Assembly: GCA_023634235.1 (NCBI GenBank)
Contig: JAMKCF010000002.1
Coordinates: 13,511,091-13,575,090 of the forward strand
Reading direction: 5' to 3'
Source of the DNA: Pisaster brevispinus
Lineage: Eukaryota; Echinodermata; Asteroidea; Forcipulatida; Asteriidae
Length of the DNA stretch: 64,000 nucleotides
Shown here: positions 35,751-48,200 of the stretch, piece by piece
How the letters are laid out: each line of letters opens with the position of its first letter
Numbering within the stretch: position 1 is the first letter of the stretch
Position numbers and translations under genes: made by a program
Notes under the pieces: generated by a model
What the model saw: only the letters and a program-made list of their open reading frames with translations
Database searches by the model: none
What the model was told of the DNA's origin: nothing

Positions 35751-36206
35751 TTATAAAGTATACAAACTCGTACCCTTTTGAGTACTCTTTGAGTACTTGG
35801 AACTCGGCTGTTGGACTCGGTAACTTTGATATCAGAATACTCAGTACTCATACACTTGTACTCAACGACTTAAACAACTTCTACTTGAGTACCACTTGGA
35901 CACCCTAGTACTCAGCATTACTCGACTGAAGAGTACTTGACTACAGCACTGAAACCAATGCACGATCAGTGAAGCGTGTAAGATGTTGTTGGGCAGTGAC
36001 CTAGAGGGCTCCGAAATCGACCACATAGTGGGAGGATTACGTTTGCCATGTGGTGTTGGAATTTGTTAGAGAAAAGAGGATCCTCCGTGATCCCTCAAGG
36101 TGTTAGATTGTCTTTTTTTAAATATTTTTTATAAATATATTATTCTGCAGGAATCCATTTCTTTCACCGGCCATCGCTCAGAGTCAGTTTTACAATGATT
36201 TAAAAG

Positions 36207-39200
36207 TTACTTCTGTGCAGCAAACTCTGCCTCGACTATTCGCTTGTATTCGTCCAGTCCGCCCTCCATTGACTTGACGTCACCGTTTGCACATACCCAT
36301 AATTCCTTGCAGGTCAAACGTATAAGACTTTCGTCGTGAGATACAAGCATTACACCTCCCTGGTCAAAAAATAAATAAACCAATAAATAAATGAATACAA
36401 AATGTTTTTGAATGTTTTTGAAATCAGGGATTTGTTGATCATTGAGGTGCGGGTCAAACAAAAAGGGTATCACAGTGCACAAATAAGCTTCGTCGTCTAT
36501 TTTGGAGCTGTGTACATTTTGCACGGTTTTTCCAACATCAAAAGGCCTGGAGCCGGAGCCACAGACTTTAGAACCGCCCACGGTTTGAAGAAAGTATTTT
36601 TTGAAAGAAGAGTTATCAATATTCAACTGTTTTTATTTTCACCGTTCATTGTTATTAGTGTTAAACCTTTCAAGACTTACCTTGAATGCATTAATAGCTT
36701 TACCCAAAGCCTCTACGGTTTCAATGTCCAGATGATTGGTAGGCTCATCCAGAATCAAAAAGTTTGGACTGTCAACGAAAACAAAGTATTAAAAGAGGGT
36801 GACCATTCCGATTCGAGCAGTTTTGCCAACTTTTCCTTCGCTGTACCTTATCTTGATTCAAAGCATAATGCTAGACAGGGTATCTGCACACTTTATAAAG
36901 TCAAATTTAAGACTATTTCAGACCCTTTTATTGGCTTCCCTTAACAAAATTTCAGACCAAAAATATGTGAATATTAAAAGAGGGTGAACCATTCCGATTT
37001 GAGCAGTTTTGCCAACTTTTCCTTCGCTGTACCTTATCTTGATTCAAAGCATAATGCTAGACAGGGTATCTGCACACTTTATAAAGTCAAATTCAGAAGC
37101 AGCAGTTTTGCCAATATTACTCATGGTGTACCTGTATTTTGACTCAAAGACAGTAGGCACTGTTACTTGTTTACTTACTTTCCCATACACATCAATGCGA
37201 AGGCGACTCGACTCTTCTGCCCTCCAGATAAGCTGGCCACAGATCTCGTGGCCAGTTCCCCGGTCACTCCGAAGCTACCAAGTTGGTGTCTATATCTCTC
37301 CACAGTATGACCTAGAAATAATGTTTACACAAGTATTTAATAGGGTCGTACACAGGGTAATTTATAAAACAAGTATAACAATAACTAGTTTTGCATGGCG
37401 CTTAATCATGGGGCGTCTCAAAGCGCTTCCTAAAATTTATGATTACTATTCTTTTTTTAAAGACAGGTTTTTATAGCCAACTTGGAGGCAACTAACCGCA
37501 GGTCGACCACTTTGGTAGTAAAGACATTTTTTTTAACAGTATCTTTTACTGTTTCAACAAAATAATGCGGAAATTAACCAGTGAACTTTCTTCTTCTGAC
37601 ACAGCCCTGAAACTTATAGTATCTTTTTTGATGATTATTGAGAACAAATTAACAAACTATAGATTGTGCAAGTCTCGGGCGTATTTGAGCATGGAACCCG
37701 TTAAAAGTGTGCGAGCTTGTTTCCTTCACGCATTGAAGCAGTGTCTAGGGACCAAAGTGGTCCCAAAAATGTTCGAATACAGACAACGGTCAAGTGTTCT
37801 TATTGCTTGAACAAACATCAGTCTGTACAGTAAACTCTCAATGGGTTGATTAAGTAGTCCAGTGAGCAGACCAACGCAAGGTTCCTGCCCTTCTGGACTG
37901 TTCAAAGTGTTCACCCGCATATTCCTTCATGTAAGATTGTTCCTGTAGTTCGGCACATTGCCGCAGTCATACGGAATGGTCTTGCAGTCCGCTTGATTGC
38001 AGCCGTATTGCCTACGGGAACTTTCCTTTGCGCCTAGAGTGTGTGCGACTTTTGGGACTTTTGGTGTTTGACTAGTCTTGGTCCAAGACGTCAGTGATCG
38101 ATAATTGATAGTGTATAACGCGCTCGTAGTAGCGCCCTCATACGGCATGATTTAACCAACTTGACTGGCTCTCACTAACGTCTTGGGAATCCTGCAGCGT
38201 CGGGTTAACTTTTACTTTGTTTTCTCCCTTGCTTTTCCAAGGGAACCAATCAGCGCGCGATTGTAGAAATAAATTTACATAATTTATTATGTGACCCAGG
38301 GTCAAGTTTGTTTTGGTACAACGATGGTGACGGTCGTGACGGTAGTTGTGTGGCATGTTTAACCTTAGCTTTGATATCAAGGCTGTGTAGACAAGTACTC
38401 TAGCTAAAACCATAGAGCAAGGATACTAAAACCTCAGCCGCCCGAATGCGATACAACCCCAGTCCCCCGACTGACTCTAAAAAAAATAGCACACCGCACT
38501 CTCACCATGCACACACACAGCGCCTGTACACAGCCCCACACACACACCGCTACTGTCCACACACCGCTATCGCCCACAATCCTAGCCCATGAGCCGCACT
38601 CGTGTGGTGGTGGGCGATAGCGGTGTGTGGACAATAGCGGTGTGTTTGGGACTGTGGAAACGAGCGTGTGTGCGCTACCTTGGGTGAGAGCGTGGTGTGC
38701 TGTTTCACGAAACTGGTTGCGTACTTCGTCAGTGATCTCCGACAAAGACTTAAATTTCAACAACTTTCTGTGACAAGAATCACAAATGTACTAATGGGAT
38801 GCAGTCGTACTATAATCACCAACTATATCCTTCAAAATACCGGCAATTTCAAATCTGGTTTTCAAAGAAATATAGCCTTTACATGTTACTAATTCCTTTG
38901 AGCAAACTAGACACTATCTGGTGGACCGTCCGCTGCGCAGAGCCGCCATGTTGTTCGAAGATATGAGGATTTGAATATGTAACACACAACCATGACAACG
39001 GTCTTATTTACATAAAACGGCGACGCCCACAATGCTACTTGCTCTGCAGGATTCCCAAGACGTTAGTGAGAGCCAGTCAAGTTGGTTAAATCATGCCGTA
39101 TGAGGGCGCTACTACGAGCGCGTTATACACTATCCATTATCGATCACTGACGTCTTGGACCAAGACTAGTGTTTGACTGGCTGCTGAAGCCTTCCAACTC

Positions 39201-42200
39201 CACTAGATATACATCAGTATACAAACAGATCAAGTCGTTGACATTACGAATCCATGCAAGTATCCAGAAGTGTACGTTTATTAATTATTGATTCAACCAC
39301 ATGATTTGGGCTATCAACGCCCACCAAAACATTAAAATGTAACTCCACAGGTTACTGTTTGCCGCAATAATAATAATAATAATAATAATAATGATCAACA
39401 AATATTCCTAGAAGCCTCAAGCCCGGTTCATACTTCCTGCGAATGGGAATGCGAAGCGAATGTTGACGTCACAGGGCCGTTTTCGCAGCGAATGTTTCAC
39501 AGGAGTTGAGCACATTTCAACTGCTGCGAATTTGTGACGTCAATATTCGCTTCGCATTCGCGTTCGCAGGAAGTATGAACCGGGTTTATGCGAGGACCTC
39601 ATGATGCTTCACAGATGTAAATCAAAAGCAAAAAAGTACGTAAATCAAAAGCAAAAAAGTACGTAAAAAGTAAGCCAAAATACAAGTTACAAGAAACAAG
39701 TAAAAGCTACAAGCAAAAAACTATCAGCCTGTAAATACGAGTACTAGAAACATAATTTTTAAAAACCCAGCCACGAGACAATTAGCTACAAATACCAAAT
39801 TTAAAGGAGTGAATGTGAGGGGAGAGGTTACCAGCACATACACATTCTGTCAACAATCCTCAGCAGTTGGCCAATTACAGTATCAAAATAAATAACAATT
39901 CATATAATTAAAATTTTAAAAAATGGGACCCTACTCCTGACTGGAGTAGTTCCTACATGTTGACTTCAGTCCGATCAGCTTGAGATCTGAACCCTACCAG
40001 GTTAACAAAGATCGTGATGCCATTTTGTGTTCACTAGTGCCGGCCACACTAGGGCATGATCAAATGCACAAATACATGTAATTAGGTCTTTGATGTTTAA
40101 ACAAGCGTTGTGCGCTATAAGGACAATCTTCTAAAATGACAGTTTGAGAAAAAACAAAAAAAACAAAACAAGTTTTGACGCTGAGACTTTTTCTTCTCTC
40201 ACCTGGAAAACGAGATGCTACAACTTCAACTGGCGTCTGGTCCATGTCTAGTTGGTCTACATGATGCTGACTGAAGTACCCCACTCGTAGATTTCTGTGT
40301 TTGTGAAGGACACCTGCCACTGGATTGTGCTCGCCAATCAGAATCTTGAGTAGTGTCGTCTTACCGGAGCCATTCTCACCAACCTGTGATGAGAGAGAAT
40401 TACTAATCAATCATCGCCCATACTCATTCCCAGGGGATATCGATCTCGCCGCGCCACTTTTTTTCCCAGCATGCCTTGCTCGATCATAACCCCTGGAATT
40501 GGTTCATTAAAATGTGCTAGAGTCTAGCACATTTTAATTAGGCCTGAGGCCGATCCATTCTACGCACGCGCTTAAGTATGGTACCCCGTAAAAGAGGCAT
40601 CAAGTCAAAAAGCAACTGGTCCTCTGTCATTCTTTGATTTTGTACTATGTCATTATGTCTAGCTGTATACAGTTTAGGGTGTCCGTGTAAAAACATGATT
40701 CATTTGAAATGGAATCGCATCAAAATCTTTGCATTGCACGGGCGCGTACTATAAAGCGTCCTACAAGCGCCATACAAGCGCTCGAAAGTTTTTTAACAAG
40801 CATGCACGCAAAGTAGTTACCCCTTGTAAGTAATAGCTTGGGAAAAAAGAAACACTCATTATCTACGAAAATGCATTCATTTGTGGATTCTGGTTATCTT
40901 TTCAAATTTATATGCATTTTTCATGTGACGCCCTTTCGATAATTACAGATATGAAATTGCAATTAAAGGCCTTATATTACTGAACGGACAAACTCACCTT
41001 CAAGGCGCTGTGTCGTCATAATCGAAGCAGACCTGTGGCTCTACATTGAATGACAAACTCTCACCCAGCTACTGCACACGTGCGCCCGCCCTCCATAGAT
41101 ATGATACAGAGGGGGGGGGGGTTGTGTGTTTCTCATGTAATGCACGGTTATGTTTATAAAGTTTATCCTTAAACTATCAAGTAGTGATGTTTGGAAAACT
41201 CAGGAACGTTTAGTATGATCATGGAGGAGGTAGAATTGGGCAATTGGGCAATTGGTAAGATTGTTGGCACTGCCACTTGTATCAGAAAACGGTCAGATTT
41301 GACGAATGTGTTCTGTCAACTATGTATTGTAGCATAAATGACAGTTTCCCCAAAGGTTTACATTCATTAAAGTTATTCACTGCCAAAACAGAATGCGCAC
41401 CTTCCACTTGTCACTAGAAAATCTTGAAATGTTTTAAGTCTTGAATTTTGTTTATTTCACTAGGTTTCATATTGACATGAAAACATATGGAACAAGCATG
41501 CAGTAACTGGGTGAGAGTTCATTATTTCCTGTACAGCCACCAGGCCTGCTTTGATTATGACTACACAGCATCTGTAAAACAACCCCGAACCTATGCTGTT
41601 GATGCAACAACTGCTTCATAAACAGTCAAAACAGGGAAATAATAATTTTTCTGAAAATTGAAGGACTGCCACTCACTATACATGTCCGTGATTCCATATT
41701 TGCCGAAATGTCAATCTTTTTGAATATTGGTTTATCCTTTGTGTAGTAGAACTCGACTTCATCGAGCTGTAGGATCGGTGGAGATAACTTCTCAAACTCT
41801 GCAGGGAATCTAAAAAGGGGATGAATACAATCGAGAAAAATATTTGTCATTCTGCCGCCATCTTGGAAGTAAAACACAGCCTTGTTTAGCAGCAGGGGAG
41901 AGAGTCAATTTTAAACTATCTTAGTTGATTTTCCTCAACTTGAGTAAGAAATTGAAGAAGCAAATAACTTGGGGAGAAAAAGCAAACAAATATAAAATAA
42001 TACAATTTTTAATAATACTTGTAATAATCATGACAAAAAATTTGTCAAGCGCCATCTATCTAAGACCAAACATGCCGTGGCGGGGGGTTGTAATGACCCA
42101 TAAAAACAGATTGTACAATTTCTATCTGAAAGCTTACTTGTTATAAGATGGTCATGGTAGTAATCATCCTGTGAAATTATTAGAAAAACATTTGAATCTG

Positions 42201-45200
42201 AGAAACGACTTGCGTTATTAGTCCTTTCTCAGATTTCAGAGGCTCGGTGTCCGTTTGCAAATACTGCGGCAAGAGATGCGGGTGGTACCCCGCTGTCACA
42301 TCGCTGAACGTGGATGGATTAAAGGTTCGTGTGAAAATACCATGACAGGTTTTTGCTGTTTTCTCAATAAGGAGACACTGTATTTAGCTTAAACTTTCAC
42401 ATATGACTTTTATTGTATCATTTATTATAATGTTGCTTGTAAATTAGCGTTACAGTGAAGAAGAAAAAAATCCATGACCCAACCTTCAAGGAATCATACA
42501 AATATTTGGCCAATTGAGTGGGGAAATACGGGACAAGTAATAAAGCTTGACTCACTTTAGGATGACATCTGGGTCACGCTCCACTGGTTTCAAAACTGGC
42601 CTGTAAATAAGCGATATTCATAAATGTTTACAAAGTAAACAGGCTTAGGGTTGGACAGTACAGTCTTGATCAATTAACTGATGGAGAGCTCATTAATCAG
42701 TTTACCGATACAAGTCTCTCAATGAACCATGCGTGTTTGCACCTTGTAATACTTTCAGTAACGCCCAATGCAATCACTCACTCAACTCACTCACGCAACT
42801 GACTAATCAATTCCCCGATCCAACCTGTTAAAAGACCAGCTTGAACGAGAAACGGCAACAAGTGATCTTTGCTGAAACCCATTTAAAATGCGTTCAATCA
42901 ATAAGAAAAATCAAGTTCACGTGAGGTTAAAAAGATTTGAATTGTGTAAACAAAAAAAATCCGTTTTGAATACCCTTCTCCGAGGCTTTTTAGAAAGATT
43001 CTCGAAAAGCCCCAAGACGTCAGTCATTCATGTGATGTCATTCCTAGGAGCCCTGCTTTGTTGCTATACAAAGCAACACCCCACAGATGATGTCACTGTA
43101 CTGTAGCTACTTTTTTCAAAATCTTGAGCTAAAGGCCAATTTTGTTGATCGACAATTACGAAAAATTCAGAAACATATCCAAATTACAATTCAATGACAA
43201 ACAAACACATTAAAAACAACTTGAAATTGCATTCCCGTTTAAACGTGACTTATAAACACAGTAAAAAGTGATTAAACACAACCTGACCTTACTAAGTCAA
43301 AAGAGGGCGCTATGTTTAAGTTTGGCACAGAGCTGTGTATTGAGAGAGTTGTGACATGGAGGGAACAGTTCTCTTTGGTCATGTGGTTGCTGGGCGCCAT
43401 TTTCAGTCCAAATGTAGCACAACCAAATGTGCAGACTAGCCTGGCACCCCGTGAGCCCAAATGGTTTTTGGGACCCCGAAAATAGCTTCTAATCACAATT
43501 TGTCGCAACTCTCTCCATTTTGAGATATGGTGGACACAATACTTAGACACTATTTAGTTTGGGTAAATTTGTCTGTATCCACCCAAACCAAACAGTGCAC
43601 TCCTATAGTGTCCATCGTACCTCAAAAAGGCTAATGCCACAGCACTGGTTTGGCACGTGTACTTACAGCTTATCCAGCATCTTGATCTTACTCTGTACCA
43701 GGGCTGCTCTGTTGGCATTGTATCTGAACCTATTGATGAATCCCTGTGAAGAAGGTGAGAATCGCTTTACAAAACTCATTTAGGTTCACCAACAATTTGG
43801 GGAAAAACCATTCAACAAGAGGGGGCTGTGTATGTTGGAACAACTGTTGACAGAACTGAACTTTTGTTTAGTACTTTCAACAGGTGATAACAGATTGCAG
43901 GCTGCCATAGGTTATCTATCATTCAAAACCATTGTGTTGAATGGTCAGACAGTGGGAGGGTTGACTGTGAACTGTGTAGACGCCTTCAATGATTTCTGTC
44001 ATTCCAAACCACCACTGTGGGTTTTAATGGACAGGTATTAGTGAGTGGGAATCAAAGCGTATTGAATCCGTTTTTGACTAGTTGTTTAAAGGGAGGGTAA
44101 TTACTCCAAAAATTAATGATCATAAAAACTTACTCGGTGAGAAGCACCGCAGCTGTTCATAACATTTTGAGAAACAATTCCCTTCAAAGGAACGCGGTTT
44201 TGGAGAGTGATTCAAACAAATACTTCAATCTGAGAGACGCTTCTGTATGAAACGTTTCTCCGATTGTGTATTCAAATTATGGATTATTCTTGTTCCTGCG
44301 TGGACATGACCACTCCAGAATTTCTGCAATATCTCAAAAACGCTACTACCTTTTGAAATTATGTTTTATTTTTTTTGGCTCACAGGTTAGCTTGAGTGTA
44401 TACATCTACAATTATTTAGGATTAAAACAATCAAAAGGATCCCAGAAACCAAAGGTATACTTTGCCTTTAAACACGGTGAGCCCTAGGTCTTGATTTTAC
44501 CTTCGTCTTGGTAAAATTATCAACTAGAGCAAGGCACAATTTCATAAAGCTGCTCAAGCACAAAAAGTAGTTTAGTTAAGCACAAAAGAATTATGCTTAA
44601 CAAAATAAGGTTACCAGCCAAACTACTATGTCACATGTACAATTTGTGACCGGTATCCTGCCCATTTCTGCTTAGCAGATGCTTGTTTAGTTAAGCAGCT
44701 CTATGAAATTGGGCCCAGGCCTCAGTGTCTTTTAACTACTTTCAAGCCTCCTCACCGCTCTTTGATTCAATTATTCAAAAGGACAATCAGACAGAAGCTG
44801 CATTACAACTTAGCTGGATAAACTCTTTCTTCTCTGCAATAGACCCCTTGCATTGGCCGCTATCGCTGAGGTTGAACAATAGAATTGTGCACGCGTGTAC
44901 GGGTCTAGCACAACTCTCACCTCAGCCAATGACAGGTCTCCATTGGCCTCAGTGAGGGCGCTGTGTTGGGCTTATGATGTCATATGCAAGGGGTCAATAT
45001 TTGTACGTAAGCAGCTAAACTGTGCTGAGTAGAAACAGGCAACCAACCAAAATACCATGTAGTGTATACTAACTGTTACAGGTTCCCTGCTCATTTTTGC
45101 TTAGCAGAAAAATACGCTAAGCACCTATTTTCTCTGCCAAACAGCTCTTATGAAATTCATCCCAGGAAACAGACCCGATCACTCTACCTGTACATGCTCC

Positions 45201-48200
45201 CTGAGTTGTTGCTGTGCTTCAAACTCCTTCTGCTGGTTGGACAGACGCTCGGTTTTTGTCTTGACGAACGTTTCGTAATCACCTCTGAATGCATCCAATG
45301 TTTTTGAGTGGAGGTAAAGAATATCCGTGGACACGACATCCAGGAAATTTTTGTCATGGGAGACGACTAGAAGAGTGGTCGGCCAACTCTGTGAGAATTA
45401 AAAGTGAAAACTCTTAATAGTCACGGCTTGAATTTATTGATCATCACTTACAACTTGAAGAAAAAAAAAAACACCCAGTGTGGCACTCAAGCAAAAGTTG
45501 TGAAATAACTAGCGAAGCAGATACAACTCAGCTCCCTCTCGAAGATGTCCAAAGATTTTATTTGACGGAGTGTAGCAGGGAGTTTATTCCAAACGGGAGG
45601 CGCAGCCTTTAAAAAGGTGCACTGACCATAGTTTTAGTTCTAGTTGTAGATTCCACTAACAGGGGCCTATTTCATAGTACTATTGCAGACAAATTTGCTA
45701 AAGCATAAGCGTATTTCAAGGAATAGCAAGAAAATTAGGTGGCCAGCTTGCGCGTTCACCATGGATTTGCATTGTTACGTCATTCATTTTCAAACTGTAA
45801 GCACTGGAAGGTTAGCATGTCTTTTCGTGTGCTAACAGTAAGCAGGGCTACAATCCCCAAAACAAATTATTCTGGAAGTCCAAAAAAAAAATATCTGTGA
45901 AGAGGCACGTTAAAAATTGTTTAATACCGCTGGTATTACGCACGTGCACAAACCAAAATTCCCTTCTTACATGTGAAATACGCTTGACGTAAGCGCGGAA
46001 TTCCCTGCTTCCGTAAGCGCCGATTATTTGCTTATGGAAAGCAGAGCCATGAAAATGGGCCCAGATTTCTTCATTGTGAATTGGACAACCCTTACTCATC
46101 CTTTTATAATAACTGTCAGAGTTTTTCCATGTGAAACTACATTCAACGAACCTGTAGGTAACTCTCCAGCCATAAGATGGCTTTTATATCCAACATGTTT
46201 GTAGGTTCGTCAAGTAGCAATAAATCTGGCTTAGAGAAGAGCGCTCTCGCTAGCGCAAGTCGCATCCTCCAGCCTCCAGAAAACTCCCTGTGGCAGAAGG
46301 AAATGGGAGAGGGATAGACAGATAGAAACTTTATTATACAAGAGAAGAGGGAAGTTAAATTTAAAAGATTCAAATAGCGCAGACCATAGTAATCAAATAT
46401 GAAACCGAAGGGTGAGCGTTGACAAAACAGCTTTATAACAAATGGTCTTTATGCTCTGACTTGTGTGTAATCTTGGGCCAAAAAAAGTCAATACAGAAGA
46501 GGGGGGTATGAGTGCAGTCGACAAAAGTGGCTCATGGTAAAGAAGAGGGGGTATGAGTGCAGTCGACAAAAGTGGCTAATGGTAAAGAAGAGGGGGTATG
46601 AGTGCAGTCGACAAAAGTGGCTAATGGTAAAGAAGAGGGGGGTATGAGTGCAGTTGACAAAAGTTGCCAATGGTAAAGAAGAGGGGGGTATGAGTGCAGT
46701 CGACAAAAGTGGCTCATGGTAAAGAAGAGGGGGGTTTGAGTGCAGTCGACAAAAGTTGCCAATGGTAAAGAAGAGGGGGGTATGAGTGCAGTCGACAAAA
46801 GTGGCTAATGGTAAAGAAGAGGGGGGTATGGAAAGGGTTAAACAGAAATCAATGAAAGAAACACACTTTGGATGAGCAGCTTACCTTGTTTTCATTCTCT
46901 GCATATCTTGTGAGAATCCCAATCCAGCTAGAATCATCCCTGCCCTGTAAATGCAAACTTCAATTAATTAATCTTGCATAATTTTCACACGAGGACAGAA
47001 GATTTGTCCGTTTCCTAAGATTTCTTGTGAAAGTTTTAGTTAAATGCAGTTCCTACTTGTTTAGAAAACAGCAAAACAACTGTCACAGTATTCATCAAGT
47101 CAAATGAGTAAAATTTGAAACGTTGCATGGTGGAAGTATAACTAAGAGAAGTTTGTGGTTAACATCATGTGAAAATCTCTTTTGAGTAGTGTTGATTCTT
47201 AACCACTGGTTCTTTTCAGAACCAACACGACTCAAAAGAGATTTTCACATGCTGTTACTGCAAACCTCTCAAAGTAAAAAGAGAGCGCTATGAATAAGTT
47301 TGGCACTTGTACTTATGGCTTGATCTTACTCTTTACCAGGGCTGTTTCATACAAAGGGACCCGACTAAAGTTCCTTCCAGCCTCTCTTTAGTTACACTGA
47401 TTTGCATAAATAACGGTTACTTACTTTGCAGGAGCTTTATCAGCCTCTATCTCTTCAAGACTTGCGTACACCTCCGACAGTCTACTGCTGACAGTGGGAT
47501 CTGAACCACCCGGACTAAAAACAGACAAACCGAGAAAACATTCATGTCCATCACTTTAGACAGTCAACCCTCCTACTGTCCGACCATTATGGTTGTGAAT
47601 GATAGATAAAGTATGCCAGCCTGCAATACGATATCATAACCATGGTGAATGCAGGTCTGGAAATTCATCTTTGGAGGGGGCAAGGCCCTTTCTTATTTTG
47701 CAAAGAGCACTTCCCTTGGAAATCTTAAAGTCTATGAGAAACTTTTGATAAGTCACGTGTTATACGCAGGAAAATATCGCAACTACTATTTTACATTTTT
47801 AGCGTGTGTGATATCCTGTGATGTTAATAATTTCAATAAAACCAGACTTGAGAGCCCTGTTTCTAATTATACTTTCAGAAACTCGACTGTGAAATTCTGG
47901 GCAAAAAAAAACCCTGAGCGGATGGGTGGTGTAGTCTCACCTTGTAGCGTTGAGCTTCTCAATGAGTTGTCGCTCCTCCTTCAGAAGTCTCTCTCTCGTC
48001 ACGTCGCTCTCTAGCACACTGTCCAAGGCTATCGTGTTGTCCCCCGTTACTTCTTGCTCAACGTGAAGAATACTGATATGAGACTGGATGCGAAGCTCGC
48101 CACTATCGACAATCAAATAACCGAAGTTAAAAATCCTGAAAGCAATCTTTTATTATAATAATAATAATAACTTTCGATTTATATAACGCATAATGATGAA

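Larger units (their letters stand above)
28671..36206. other. Gene-free interval between LRR gene and ABCF3
   Basis: I found no exon with supportable protein features. The interval has repeat R2 copies (28905-29345), a C run at 28890-28904, a duplicated block at 30760-31020, two minisatellites and an (AAT)n run at 33478-33500. Minus-strand ORFs at 32304-32860 contain RRQIERR and a partly duplicated 3' part; they could be transposon debris but I cannot identify them. About 35740-36206 is probably ABCF3 3' UTR. Confidence 0.55.

Noticed and set aside
36402..37476. Long plus ORFs (180 and 155 codons)
   Set aside because: They are antisense to ABCF3 exons 17-19 and to the duplicated intron block, which explains their shared peptide.
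38434..38763. Minus ORF of 109 codons inside the Mutator-like element as a transposase
   Set aside because: It is driven by CACACA-rich palindromic sequence with no MULE transposase motif.
46488..46798. Minus ORFs with repeated [17 protein letters not shown]
   Set aside because: They are translations of a 45-bp intronic minisatellite within ABCF3.
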